DNA of 64,000 bases from the NCBI RefSeq assembly GCF_020921035.1, contig NC_063152.1:28581903-28645902 (forward strand). Reading direction: 5' to 3'. Positions within the stretch are counted from its first letter, which is position 1. Every line of letters starts with the position of its first letter. This DNA comes from Rhodamnia argentea. Its lineage: Eukaryota; Streptophyta; Magnoliopsida; Myrtales; Myrtaceae. A program made the position numbers and the translations under genes. Shown here one piece after another: positions 23,401 to 41,279 of this stretch. The notes below the pieces were generated by a model. It ran no database searches. It saw only the letters and a list, made by a program, of their open reading frames with translations, and was not told the origin of the DNA.

Positions 23401-26400
23401 ATATTTGATTACATGAAATGGAATAGATCTCTCGACTGCAGTCATCCTAGGTTCCTCTTCCTAGTTAACCTGAATCAGAACGTGTATGCATGGTAAAGAT
23501 GTGCTTTATCAGAATAGGAATGGTCATCTTACCTGATAAGCCTGAGGGTCGAGAATAAACATCGACCCAGGTTGAGCTTGGATCTAAGAAGACATCAAGT
23601 GAATTTTAAGGACACGTGAAATGGAAATAACTGAAAAGGAGTAACAAAATTGCTGTCTTTTGTTTGCAAGGAAATTTTGCCTTTATAATGTGGTCTTTAA
23701 TTCATTCCAATGTCAGCAGTTCCCATTAAATCTAGCTGAATGAGCATGTCAATGTTTGAAACGGAGGTATTGAGGCAGATGAAATAGAAATCCGATATCA
23801 AATCTCATAGATATGCTAACATACTTGGTGGGATGCTTAAGCTGAGTTTGCCTGAAGAACTTCCAGATGAGACTTTACGACAAATGTGACATTTATTGCT
23901 GTCTTCCATGTCAGGCTTTGTCACAACCTCACAAAAGACTGCGTTCTTTGGGTGAGCATGTTCCTCATGGTTATAGGAAGAAGTCTCTTTTTGAAGTTCT
24001 CATCAAGAATAATGTGCCTATTCTGAGAGCTACTTGGTTCATCAAAGTAACTTACCTTAATCAGGTAGAGGACGCTTGTACTCTACTGCTACTTGTGCTT
24101 ATCTCAAATGTATAATATATACCCACGATCATATAATATGCAGGTCCGCCCAGGCTCTGCTGGCATTTCTTCTGGAGCTCCCGACAGAAGTCATTTATCA
24201 CGTGCAGAGCTGTGGACGAAGGATGTTATTGATTACTTGCAGAACCTTTTGGATGAATTTCGCAGAAACAATTATAATTCGAATTCTCACCTTAGAGAAC
24301 GATCTCCACAGATGCTTTATGCTGGGCCAACACAACAGAAAGGTGAAGCAGCATCCTCCACTCTCGATGGAGACGAGCCCACCTTACATTTTAAGTGGTG
24401 GTATACGGTGCGACTGTTGCAGTGGCACCACACAGAAGGGCTGGTTCTTCCTTCTCCTATCATTGATTGGGTTCTTAGTCAACTACAGGTCTTCTTTTTT
24501 CTCTTTCCTTTTCTGTTTCTATTCTCATTTGACCTATGGACCAATTTGGTTATTCAAGCTCATAGTTTACCTTTGTGCCTTTTCAGGATAAAGAGTTGTT
24601 CGAGACTTTACAATTGCTGCTGCCTATCATATATGCTGTTGTTGAGGTTGTTGTTCTGTCTCAGACGTATGTCCGAACACTTGCTGGAGTGGCTGTTCGT
24701 TTTATCTGTGAACCTTCTCCAGGTGGATCTGATTTAGTTGATAACTCGCGGCGGGAGTACACCTGTTCTGCAGTAGTGGAGATGCTTCGGTATCTGATAC
24801 TTGCTGTTCCTGACACGTTTGTTGCTTTGGATTGCTTTCCATTACCTCCTAATGTTGTTTCTCACACGGTGAATGATGGGGGTTATTTATCCAAGGCATC
24901 TGAAGATATAGCAAAGATGGAAATGGGTTCTGCGGAAGTAGCTTGTTTGTTCAGAAGAAAAGGTTTTGATGCCTTTTACCAGGCTGTGTCGTTTGGTCAT
25001 GTTGTTTCATCTATACAAAGACATGCAGACAAACTGGCAAAGATTGTTAGTTCTGGTAACCCTTCTTGTGGTTATGCTGGAGCTGTTCAAGCCTTGGATA
25101 AAGCTCTTGTGCATGGTGACCTGAAGGGAACTTATAAGTTCCTTTTTGAAGATGTTTGTGAAGAAGCTGTTGACGGAGGCTGGATTGCAGAAGTCAGTCC
25201 ATGCTTAAGGTCATCTTTGAAGTGGATTGGGAGCCTGAAGTTGTCATTCATTTACTCGGTGTTCTTTCTATGTGAGTGGGCTACATGCGACTTTAGGAAT
25301 TCTCGTACTGCTCCTCTGGCTGATGTGAAGTTCTCTGGTAGAAAAGACTTTTCTCAAGTGTATGTTGCAGTTTTGTTTTTGAAGCTGAAGAAAAGAGATC
25401 TAGAGAACCAATCTCGACGAAGGAATGACAGTGTTGGTGGTGCCACTAGTCATAAAGGTCTAAGCCAGGAGAATAACTTTGGGAGGACTTCCATGGTAAA
25501 TGTATTTGAAAATGGCAATAGTACAGAAAATGTGGATAAGAAAAACATAAGGTTGTCCGGTGGCTTTAACAGTCCTGGCCCTTTACATGATATATTGGTG
25601 TGCTGGATTGATCAACACGAGGTGCCTAAAGGAGAAGGTTTTGAGCGTCTTCAACTGCTGATAGTGGAACTCACACGTTGTGGCATCTTTAACCCACCCG
25701 CATATGTAAGACAGCTACTTATCAGTGGAATTATGGGTTCGAGTGGACATCTTTCTGACAGGGATAGAAAAATGCGACATTATCGCGTCTTGAAGCAGCT
25801 TCCAGGAATCTTGATTCATGATGCTGTGGAAGAGGCAAGAATAGCTGATGGGAAACAGTTTCTGGAGACTATGCATGTTTATTTAAGTGAGCGACGTCTA
25901 GTGCTTCAAGAGCTCTATGGTGAACGCAAAAATTTAGACGACACATATACTTCAACTCACAAGAAGAGGTACTATTTTAGGAGCGTTCCATCCCTTACGT
26001 CAGTTGATCAGTGGAAAGCTGTAGAGTCACCATCCGGTTCTTTTTCTCCCAAGAAAGCTGACATTGAAGAAGTGAATACTTTAATTTCAAATCTGATGCA
26101 ATTCCCGAACTCAGTCCCCTTATGCATGGCGACCGATGAGTCTGAAGGGAGCATTAAGAGAACTGCTGGGTCAATAAGCAATAAGTCGGATTTCACAGAC
26201 AGCAGTCCTGCATGTGAAGAATGCAGAAGAGTCAAAAAGCAGAAATTAACTGAGGAGAGGAGCGCTTACATCCAGGTGCACTCTCCAATACCTTCAGATG
26301 ATGAGGATTTATGGTGGGTGAGGAAGGGGCCAAAATCTTCTGAGTCATTGAAAGTTGATCCTCCACTAAAAACAACCAAGCAGGCATCTAGAGGTAGACA

Positions 26401-29400
26401 GAAAGTTGTGCGTAAAACGCAAAGTCTTGCTCAGTTGGCAGCTGCCAGAATTGAGGGCAGCCAAGGAGCTTCTACTAGTCATGTATGTGATAGTAGAACA
26501 AGTTGCTCTCATCATGGAACTAGTGCGGATGGAGAAATACCCAAATCAGTGGATGGGATCAGAGTTACTCACTCCTGTGATGTCATTACTGTTGGAAAAG
26601 CTTTAAAGCAGCTGCGTATTGCAAAGAGGAGGGTTGTTACAGTTTGGTTGTTAGATGTAGTTAAGCAGCTGATTGAAGAAGCTGAAAAAACTTCAGCTCA
26701 GGTTGGGCAGTTTAATAGGACTTTTACCTCTCTGAATGATCGTAGCACCTTGAGATGGAAGCTGAGTGAGGATGAGTTATCAAATATACTGTATCTATTA
26801 GATGTATCTGATGATTTAGTCTCAGCAGTCAAATTCGTCCTTTGGTTATTGCCAAAGGCTTTTCGTACATCCAGTTCAGCAATTCATAGTGGAAGAAATG
26901 TGCTGATGCTGCAAAGGCACGCGGAAAGCCATGTTTGTGAAATACGGGAGACATTTCTTTTATCATCCCTTAGAAGGTGCAGTTTTGATAACTAAACTGT
27001 TACTCTTTTGTCTGGAGATATGTTTGCTTAACTGATTACATGTAGGTTGAGAAATTTTTTTTCGTTTCGGTCTTCTAAATTTTGTGTGGAATTTATCTTT
27101 TCATCGCAATGAGTATCTTGCCATACTGCTTTCTTTTTCCCTCTCTAAGAGAAGGATAATAGTTAATATTGCTGTTGCATCTTCAGATGCAGACTGTGTT
27201 AACAAATGAATCTTCCTCTTGATGTGGATTCATATGTGTTTCTTTTTGGTTACATGGTTACCCATCATGTTGGTTAACGTTTTTGTCAAGATTCTGAATA
27301 CTAGTAGAGTTTCTACTCACTTAATCAGGTTTAGGGGAAAAACAGATGGATTATTTTTCTCCAATTATAGAGAAGACAATGGAAGATTTATGCCTTTCCC
27401 AACAGGCATTTTTTCACTGGTTTTATTTCCAATTGACCTCTCTCATGACGAGCTGCACAAGTATAAATGTTTTACTGGCATATTCTTGGTAAATGAATGT
27501 GCATATTTCTTTCTTGTCATGTTCTGCCATTTCCTCTGCCTGTAGGAAGCAGAACAGTTAGTTCTGACAATTTTTGCTTGTGAACTGTTCAGGTATGAAA
27601 GCACACTTATTGCTGCAGATCTTATTCCACAAGCCTTATCTGCTTCAATGGATCTGGTTGCCACAGTTGTTACCTCTAATGGAAGGGTCCCAGGTACATC
27701 AGCATTGGCTTATGCTCGATATTTATTGAAGAAGTATGGGAATGTGACCAGTGTTTTGGAGTGGCGCAAGACATCTAAGGCAAATCGTGACAAAAGACTC
27801 CTTGCAGAACTTGAACCTGGACGGCCATCAGATGGTGAGTTTGGATTTCCTCTTGGGGTTCCAACAGGAGTTGATGACCTTGATGATTTTTTCCGTCAGA
27901 AAATGAGTGCCAGTAGGCTGTCTAGAGTCGGTGTGAGTATGAGAGATATTGTGCAGAGACGTGTTGAAGACGCTTTTCTATTTTTCTCTGGGAAGGAGAA
28001 AAAGGTATTTGCTGCTGGTGTGCCTAAAGGGCCTTCATTGGAAAAAGGGGATGACGGATTTCAGATATCTGAACAGATTGCTTTGGCACTCATGGAATGC
28101 ATGAGGCAAACTGGAGGTGCTGCTCAGGAGGGTGACCCCTCTTTGGTGTCTTTTGCTATTTCTGCTATTGTTGGCAGTATTGGGCCAACTCTAGCCAAAA
28201 TACCTGATTTTACAGCAGGTGGTAGCTATACAAACTCGCCATCTTCCACAAGCTCACTCAACGTTGCAAGGCAAATTTTGCGCATGAATATAACATGCCT
28301 ATGCCTCCTAAGGGAAGCTCTTGGTGAGCGTCAGAGCAGAGTGTTTGAGATAGCTCTTGCAACAGAAGCATCTTCTGCTCTTGCTGGAGCTTTTAATCCT
28401 GGGAAATCATCTCGAAACCAATATCAGTTGTCTCCTGAAGCTCATGATTCCAATTCAAGTACTTCTAGTGTAGTTGGTAGAGCCACAAAAGTCATTGCTG
28501 CTGTATCCGCTCTTATCATTGGAGCTGTCATTCAAGGGATTACTAGCCTGGAGAGGATGGTCTCTGTCTTCAGACTGAAGGAGGGCATTGATGTGGTTCA
28601 GTTTATGAGGAGCATAAGATCAAACTCGAATGGTAGCATCCGATCTCCTGGGACTTTCAAAGTAGAGAGTCCAATTGAAGTTCATGTTCATTGGTTCCGT
28701 CTGCTGGTTGGGAACTGCAGAACAGTTTCTGATGGATTAGTTGTTGAACTTTTAGGGGAGCCCTCTATTGTTGCTATTTCGAGAATGCAGCAGACACTCC
28801 CTGTTGGCCTGGTCTTTCCACCTGCCTACTCGATAATGGCATTCCTTATGTGGAGGCCTTTCATTCTGAATTCAAATCTTGCATTGCGTGAAGACATACA
28901 TCAATTGTATCAATCCCTGTCAGTGGCTATGAGTGATGCCCTAAAACACCTTCCTTTCAGGGATGTTTGTTTGAGAGATTCTGTGGGTCTGTATGATCTA
29001 GTATCTGCAGATACAAATGATTCTGAATTTGCATCCATGCTGGAGTTGAATGGAACTGACTTGCATTTGAAATCAATTGCGTTTGTCCCTCTTCGTGCTA
29101 GGCTCTTTCTTGACGCGATTATTAGTTGTCGGATACCTGCTCTTGTTACACAGGATGAAAGGAGTCGGATAACAGGACATGGGGATCTGAAAGATCGGTT
29201 TGCTGAAAACAAAACCAAACTTTTGGATAGGATTGTTCATGTCTTGAATACCCTGCAACCTGCCAAATTTCATTGGCAGTGGCTGGAGCTGAGGCTTCTT
29301 TTGAATGAGCAGGCTTTAATAGAAAAACTGGAGGCCCATGATACGACTTTAGTGGATGCTATACGCTCTCTGGCTCCTAGCTCTGAAAGAGCTGCTGTCT

Positions 29401-31809
29401 CTGAGAATGAGAATAATTTCATTGAGATAATTCTTACAAGGTTGCTTGTGAGACCAGATGCTGCTCCCCTCTTCTCTGAGGTGGTTCATCTTTTTGGGAG
29501 ATCATTGCAGGACTCCATGCTGTTGCTCACAAAGTGGTTTCTCGACGGCCATGATGTTCTTTTTGGACGGAAGACAATTAGGCAACGTCTTATGAACATT
29601 GCTGAGAGTAAAGGTCTTTCAACCAAGCCACAGATTTGTAAGCATTGGGGTTGGTCAACCTCAGGTGTGGTTACCATAGCCAACAATTTAGATAAGAAGA
29701 AGCACGAAGTTGGCTCTATTGAGGAAGGAGAAGTTGTTGAAGAGGGTGTGGATCCGAAGAAGTTCAGTAAAGGATTGATCCAAGTGCAGCTTGATCCTGA
29801 AGGTTATAGTGCTAGGAGCATGCAGCAGTTTGCGACTGAAAAGGCCCTTATTGAACTTGTTCTCCCTTGTATTGATCAAAGTTCTGATGAATCACGCAAT
29901 ACTTTTGCTAGTGATTTAATCAAGCAGTTGAATGCTATCGAACAACATATAAGTGCTATTGCTCGTGTGACAAGTAAGAACGCTGGAACAGCTACTCCTG
30001 GAGCAGAAGGTCCTGCTGGCAAGAGCAGTAACCGAAAAGGTATGAGAGGTGGTAGTCCTGGTTTAGCCAGAAGACAAGCTGCAGCAGCTGCAGCAGCAGC
30101 AGATTCTACCCCTCCTTCTCCTGCTGCTTTGCGAGCGTCCATTTCGTTGCGGTTGCATTTCCTTCTGAGATTGCTTCCCATTATTTGTGCAGACAGGTAA
30201 TTTACCATGACAGTGCAATGCTTAGAAACTTTTCTTGTTCAAGATTGCCATGTATGTCTATTGCTTCGTATAGATGGGTTGATAATGCTATTGAGTGGTC
30301 TTCAATACTTTTCTTTTATTTGTCAGCTTCATTTTCGGATTCCAAATTCCTAAGTCTACTTTCAGCACTCAGATGTTTTATTTTCTGGCATCCTTTGGCC
30401 ATGTTCTCGTAATAAGATTATTTGGCCAAAGCTGTATACATTTATTATTATTTTGTGTAGGATTAGGATTCACTTTTCATAATGGCTTCGCAAGCAAGTT
30501 GGACTCATACTATGCTCTGTCTCATCATTGGCAATTAATCAATGCTGATACTTCCTCCAACTTCCTGTCAAATCAATTGATAAAGCATCTTCTTAACATC
30601 AGTCACGAAAATTGACATCGACATGCATATATTGCTCAAGCCCAGTGAGGTGTCTATTCAAATTTTTCAGTAGCTTTCACTTGCCATCCACCAAGACTTT
30701 TTGCGTGAGCTGTTCGCTCTAATCACCCTAACTATTGAAGAACAATAGGCTAGTGAAGATAGTTGACATTCATGAGCATGTTGTATTGAGATGTTGTTAC
30801 CTATTTCTTTTATGTAGTTTGTAGTGAGTGTATTTTTTTTTTTTTTCCTTAATGATGGTAAACAACAGTTACTCCAATTGCATACAGGGAGCCATTAGGA
30901 CGGAACATGAGGCACATGCTTGCCTCTGTAATACTTCGCCTCCTTGGGAATCAACTTGTTTATGATTATGCAGACTTGGCCATCCATCCTCTGCAGACTT
31001 CCCCATGCAAAAGAGAGGGAGAGTTGCCAGTGGAAGCTCCTGGTCATAATGCTCCTTCAAACTTTTTGGGCAAAACGCTTTTTGATAGATTACTGCTAGT
31101 CTTGCATGGGTTGTTGAGCAGCTCTCAGCCCAGTTGGCTGAAGCCAAAGCTCACCTCAAAGTCAGCTCCTGAATATATCAAAGATTTTGCTGGAATAGAT
31201 AAGGAAGCTGCCGAAATTTTGCTGGTAGGCTCATTGCTCCTTGGAGTGCATATAGTCCTTCATGAGCCCTTAAAATCCTTGCTACTTGTAGTATAATGAA
31301 TTCTTTAAAACTAATTGTTCTGGAACGTGTGTCACTTATTGAAACTGATGCAGAATGAATTGGACAATATGCAACTTCCTGACAAAATTCGCTGGCGAAT
31401 ACAAGCTGCAATGCCTTTCCTCCTTCCTTCTGTCCGGTGTTCTGTCTCATGCCAACCCCCTTCTGTACCAGTTGCTGCTCTTACTACAGTCCAGTCGAGC
31501 ATCTCATTTCCAGGAGCATCATCAGGAAATTCGAACCCAACGCAGAGGAATCTGGTTTCTTCTGCTAGATCTTCGACTACCACAACTGGAAAGTCCAGGG
31601 GGGTGGCACTGCAGCAGGACCACAACATAGAAGTTGATGCGTGGACACTCCTTGAAGATGGTGTAGGCGGGGGCCCATCTTCCAGCGGCACTGCTGGTAT
31701 AGGCGGCGTTGACAATGCTAATCTTCAAGCTGCCAGCTGGCTGAAGGGTGCCGTGAGGGTGAGGAGGGCAGATCTCATGTATGTTGGTGCTGTGGACGAT
31801 GACAGCTGA
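20444..31809 (+). CDS. MED12: Mediator subunit 12 (MED12, CENTER CITY/CRYPTIC PRECOCIOUS)
   Basis: Twelve exons (20444-20571, 21125-21184, 21449-21554, 22206-22274, 22407-22460, 22652-22759, 23915-24064, 24144-24488, 24587-26976, 27593-30196, 30888-31224, 31354-31809) join to 2268 aa, close to the plant family length. The N-terminus MQRYPVANCG is typical. The Med12 domain is around residues 180-235 (SLFEVLIKNN, RATWFIKVTYLNQVRPG), and the LCEWATCDFR motif is near residue 568. A poly-Ala tract (near 1965) and a Ser/Thr-rich tail follow. MED12 is part of the nuclear Mediator CDK8 kinase module with MED13, CDK8 and cyclin C; in Arabidopsis it controls embryo patterning and flowering time. Exons 9 and 10 hold most of the protein. 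The frame is intact throughout. Confidence 0.96.
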
Positions 31810-33551
31810 TTAAGCATAAGGAAAATATTCTTGGGATGGATCTAGTCAGGGCAAGCCCCTCAGAAGGTAATCTTGCAAATGCATGGCTTCTTGCTCAAAG
31901 TAAGTCGAGATTACTTTGGAAAAACAGCACCTCGGCTGCCGCGCGGAGGCTGTCGAGAGGTAAATGATTTTTTGGCGCATGCTTTGCTTGTTAAAGATGG
32001 AAGAAGTGAGGAAATCTGCACATGCAGCCCCCATCATGTCGGGTCTCAAGACTGATTTCGTTCTACTAACCCTTTGATTACTTCCCATCTGGACGGAGCA
32101 CTTGCAGGTGCAGTTCAGAGGCTTGTTGTATATATAGAGATTAACTTTTTCACTTATTTTAGTTGAGCCGAGTAAATCAAAACAGTGTTTTGAGCTGCTT
32201 CATGCTCGTAGATCTCTTGTTGTAATCTTCTCTGCTAAGTCTCCTTAATATTTTGTAACAAGGTCCTTGTTACTTAAGCTGTTCTAGATCAAGCTGTCCA
32301 TAGGGAGATTTCGAAGCTGTAAACTGGGAAATGCGGGATATTTATGTCGTAAATGATGGTGGTAGTAACTGAAATAATCTGTCTCGCCTCATGGTTTTTC
32401 CTCATTGCAAGGTATCTCAGTTGGCATTTTCATGTTTGATTGTTTTGGTAACATTTTGTTAAAAGTGCCCCTTCGGCACTTGTTAACCAAATAAATAAAA
32501 TTTCACGATTTTCAATAGATTGTTTTTTCTCGTGTTATGGGTAATTAGTGTTCTGCACTGTTACTTTATATAAAGGGTAGATTTGGATTGATTCTCAGTT
32601 TTTATTTTAGCTTTAACTGACCCAAACAAGCCAAAGAGGACGTTTAACAAGTTTCCTGGGCACAAGTGAACAAGTATATAGCTCCATTACCGCGGTTAAC
32701 GCCTGTTGTAGCCTCGTTCTGGTTGACTTTGCCAACGTGCGAAGATTGTCTTGTCTTTTGTGGCAGTATCTGACTGTATTTACTTTGCCCAAGGGTGATG
32801 AGTTTGTAATAAGTAACATAAAGAAGTCGACAATCATGTGCCACCACATTTCAAAAGAATAGGCCACTGAGCAAGCCTAAACTAATACAGATATCTCTTG
32901 CTTTCGATTGTCACCCCATCCTCCCTAACGTATATATCAAGTTCTTACAAGGGGAACTTATCATGGCCGAGCGTATCTGGCATAGCATGGTCATAATAAT
33001 GCCGTCGTAGAATATATAGCACAGCCGGTTCATAAATTCTGCTAAAATAATGGGTTGAGTGCTCGAATAGGCCTATTCAGCTAACCGTTGAGTAATTATT
33101 TAGCGTGATACTTAGCTGGTTAATATTGTATATCGCCCTCGGTACCTCCAAGTATTGCTTGATGATTTTAGATCGGTCAATTCCCATCGGATGGGCTGAC
33201 TTTACGTTAGCAATTTACAGTAGAGGCTGAATGATATTTTTGGCAAACCAACATGGAGTAAATTTGTTTTTGTTTACTATGCATTAGTAAATATACCAGA
33301 ATATCATTCATATTCGTTATGAATATGGATGATTCACAAATAGTTGATCACTGACTCTACTAATATGTATATTTCTTGAAAACACCCTGCACAGAAAAGA
33401 GAATTATGCTTCTGCAGAAAGTTGCTGTAGGGTAGCAAGGCGACAATTCCCAACTCTTCGCAAACATCACCGACGATGGGTGCTGACAAAGCTATCTGTA
33501 TGCGACTGGTGTATACTGTCGATCAGAGCAACAGCGTAGTTCACTCAACAG
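31810..33551. other. MED12 3' UTR and intergenic space to the convergent RopGEF gene
   Basis: The MED12 3' UTR probably extends to about 32500, where AATAAATAAAA occurs (near 32490) next to a perfect 7-bp hairpin (AAGTGCC-CCTTC-GGCACTT, 32463-32481). No gene is seen between this point and the RopGEF stop codon at 33552. The two genes converge. Confidence 0.45.
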
Positions 33552-35569
33552 TCAAGCACCATCTGCATTGAGTACATCCTCAATCCGAGCGACGATGTTG
33601 AATGCTAGACCTTCAAGCACTCTAGAGTAGCTCTCCAAAATTGCTTGCCCCACGTCCTGCAAATTTAGCAGCTAGTCTAATCTAGCTAAGCGTAAACTAT
33701 CTACATAAAGGAGAATGCAGCATAATTTGCTGCTTTTATTCCGCAAGGCATAATCATGCACTTTACCTGGTTATATTGGATCTTCCATGTGTCCAAGCTT
33801 GTCTGTGAAAGCTCAGGGTACCTTTGCTTCAGGCAAAAGAGTAAGCTCTCAGCTCTCTCTGCTAAGGTGTGATTCTTGTCGCTCCTCTCAGTGTCAGCGA
33901 TGAAGTCCTTTACCATGTTCCACGATGATTTTGAATGGCTTATGCACGATTTACGCCTCCACGTGTACATGGAAGCCTCGACTCTGTTTGCAAGATCAAG
34001 CGCTTCGTGTTCAGATGTTATGCTTAGGCGGTCAAGGAGATTCTCCGGGGAGAATTTCTCTGGTGTGCACATAGAGTGGTAAATCGTGTCTCCAAGGCTT
34101 TCTCTGCCATTCTGCAAGTATGAAAAGTTGTTTCGGCACGAATGTAGAGTTACCCGATATCACTTCAGCGGTGAGGACGGAAAAAGGATGACAATACCAA
34201 ACTAATCTTGAAAACACGAAAGACTAATTCACTTACTCTTGGAAGACTAGCCATGTAGCTGTCCGGGATGTCCATCTCGGCAAGGATATTGCTATTGATT
34301 GCCATGGCTGCTTTATGAATCTGATTGGCGCAGTCGCGCTTGTGCCTCAGGTTCATTCTCGATTCTTCAGAGAGGCCATCCGGAGGCACACACGGAACCG
34401 GCAACCACCATTTCTCCTCGTTCAGCTGAGCAACTCTCCCGAAGGACCCCGAACCGATCGAATTTGATGACATGCTTCCCTTCTCTGCATACCAGAATTC
34501 CGTCACCTGGAAGCTATCCAATATGTCCTATCAAAAAAATTGTTTCTTTCCTGTAATTCAAGCCTGTGGAGAGTGAACCGAATTGCTCTGCTGCTATCAC
34601 CTAAAGGATCGCATTCTTACCAATAGCATAGCATCGAGCTTCTGCAACGCGGGGAGATTAACATAAATGTCTGATCTTGGTATGCTTGTCATCACCTGAA
34701 GGGCATTAACCAAATCATGTTGAAGAAAAAAGATGGGCAAATCGTAATCTTTCAGAGAAGGCAGTTTTGAATTGTTACTTCATTCACCTGAACCGATGTC
34801 CCGTCTTGTAGTTCCTGTGTGGAACCAGAAACATCTACCATATAATCGCAAACCGAAAGTAGATAATCCATTTCTCTTTTCCACATTGCCTTCTTCTCTT
34901 GATTAAGAGGCTCTAATCTCAATTTCTGCCCGTATACGGTAGCTGCAGAAGGTTGCGCAGACGCACAACGCCAGCCTCCTCAGTCTCAGGCAATGCACGA
35001 CAAATAGCTGCTCGACAATTGTAATTTGCTCTTGATATGAAAATAAAATTACCGTAAAGGTTCGTGATGGCATTGGAGATTGTAACAGCAGTGCATACAC
35101 CTTTCCCTCCCCCGGACATGTCTTCGCCAAGTAAAAGCTTTGCGAACCGCTCCTTCATCGTCTCAAGCTCTTGAAAAGGAAAAATGTGCAGACAAGGTCA
35201 GCAAACTTTGTTTCTTCCTAATCCACAAAAGCTCAGTTATTTTGAGAAGATCATACCGTGCTCACCTGGATCTAAACACTCGAAGTCGTCATAATTTTCG
35301 TTGATGTCATGCTTGTGTTGCTTCATGCCTAGCCTGCCGAGGATGGGATTGTTTTGACGTTCGCATTTCACGACCGGCCAGTGCAAAGGAGAAGGTTCGC
35401 TAGAGTAGCTACTATCATCTACTGTCTCCGAAAATGCAGAAGTGTCGGAGTTAGTCCGATAATATGCTGGGGCTGAATCAGTGCTCATAGTCGAGTACAC
35501 CAGAGTTTCTGTGGACGGCTGATCGTTCTGATCCGCCAAAGTATCATCAGACTCCGACAAATGCTCCAT
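33552..35569 (-). CDS. ROPGEF3: Rop guanine nucleotide exchange factor, PRONE domain
   Basis: Seven exons in transcript order (35569-35266, 35169-35053, 34942-34788, 34695-34621, 34527-34237, 34111-33767, 33656-33552) join to 463 aa. After a variable, acidic and Ser-rich N-terminus of about 100 residues comes a complete PRONE domain: [73 protein letters not shown] (Trp 257-258), [14 protein letters not shown] and [25 protein letters not shown] proteins activate ROP small GTPases at the plasma membrane for polar growth. The protein ends almost at the PRONE boundary, so it lacks the long autoinhibitory C-terminus seen in some family members. The choice of RopGEF3 over its close paralogues rests on gene neighbourhood. 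Confidence 0.93.
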
Positions 35570-37276
35570 CTCAGAATCAATCCTGAAGCCACCTCAAATC
35601 GCCCAACACATCAACCTGTGAGCAATTCAAGTCAATGCGGAGATTTTCAGGACTTCATGAACCATGATTGCGATCCACACAATCTGCAAAAATGGGAAAT
35701 CAGGCCGACATCAGAATGAACATTCCGCGGTGGAAAAGGGAAAAGACAAGAGCTTGCTTTCTTGGGAGTAGCTAAAAGCGAGCAGGTTTTTCATGTCACT
35801 GTTAATGATCGGATGAAATCTGCAGTACCCTTTTTTAAAACTGCAATCAAGATAAAGGATTGTGTAAGCGCAGGCCAAAAGAAACGTGGGTTCACTCTCA
35901 TGTACATGGAAAGAACCTTGACGTTCCTAAAGTTACCTTTTTTAGCGGCCATTTTCGAATTCGGAGCTGTTGAAATCAAGCCTTGAGCTAGCAGAAGACC
36001 GTTTGAAAACAGTTCCCTAACAGGGGCGCTAGCTTATTGCTGTCAAGAAGACGACTTTCCCTTCAAGCATTTATCGTGTCATCTCATCCGTTTCGACATG
36101 ACTTTGACATTGCGCAGGTGCAGGGGAACTGCAAGAGAATCGAGCCAGATGCAAGGCACGATCAAAAAGACGTGCGTCCCATTCATCCTTCTCAGCCTTG
36201 ACTTTGAGATAGTGGACATTGCATTGCCCGCTCAAGGACTCGCCCTTTTAAAATCTTTCTGTTACTAAGAATCTGAAATCAAGAAACTAACCTCAAAGTC
36301 AAGATTTCTTTTTTAGGGGTAGAGCTGATAAAGTAGTGGTGACTTTATATGAATCTCCTAATTCAGACATGGACTAATTGTCATGATCCGACACGAATAA
36401 GTTGTCCACAGAGGTAAAGGTGACATGGTAGCATTGGTCAATCCAAACCTCCCTCTCCCTAGTCCCTAGCCTTAAAAAACTGGACAATGGCATGACAGAA
36501 CTGTTAGGAGAGAGGGCTCTGAGCATCGGAGACTTCTATGATCAAATTACGCATCGAACAAGGGTTGGATGCTAGATCATATAAAACGATACTAAAGATA
36601 TCATCCGTGCCGTGTATGAGAAAGCTTGTGAGTGATTTATCAAGACGAGAGTATTTCTTCGATCCATCATCGGAGGCTAGGCAAAGGGTTCGGAGTTGCA
36701 AACGGATTGACTTGCATGGCCACGCGTGCCCTTAAGGCCATACTTGAGACCTACGCCTGATGAATTGACCAGGCCGAGTTTAGTAGTACACAGAACAATC
36801 ATCGCCCGCCTATATAATGAAAATGGAACTAAATTTTCACAGGCATAAACGAACTCAGATTGTGCCCAAGAAAGGAATTGTTCAATAAAGAATCTTTAAA
36901 AATAAATGGGATCATACTATTAGGAACTTTGGAAGAAAAATATCATCGTTCACAAAAATCTCATCTTGGAAAAAGATTACCTTTATGTAGATTTCACGCA
37001 TGAATCCAATCTTGGATACCTTACCCAAAAAAAAAATCCAATCTTGGATCTAGCAGCCATTTCTCCCGGTTCCTTTGCCGGGTTCTCCTCTGTCTCCTTC
37101 CCGGCGAAGTCTGCCCATAATTCGAAGATGCAGGAGCGTATAAAGCCCGATCAAGAAGCTCCTCTCTCGCAGCTTCTGCTGCACGAGTCGATCGCTGACT
37201 CCCTGCTGAAACCGTCTCGCTAGCTTCGCCTTCTCATCGAACCCCCAACTTGGCAGCTCGCTCTGGAACAAGAATC
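35570..37276. other. Divergent intergenic region between RopGEF (-) and BAM2-like (+)
   Basis: Shared upstream space of 1.7 kb between two genes transcribed away from each other. A TATATAATG phrase near 36811 could serve the + strand gene. No gene is seen; open frames at 35762-35986 and 36966-37223 have no recognisable product, and the latter may be 5' UTR. Confidence 0.4.

Positions 37277-41279
<4,003 letters not shown>

Noticed and set aside
26977-26995. End of the large MED12 exon by read-through to a stop at 26995
   Set aside because: The frame continues correctly only if spliced at AGAAG|GTGCAG (26976) to 27593, which restores the conserved LRRYES...LIAADLIPQAL sequence.
27219-27545. 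108-codon frame between large MED12 exons
   Set aside because: It lies wholly inside a MED12 intron and has no homology.
37250-37276. Upstream in-frame extension of BAM2
   Set aside because: The extension begins with TTG; the first ATG in frame is at 37277 and gives a normal transit-peptide start.
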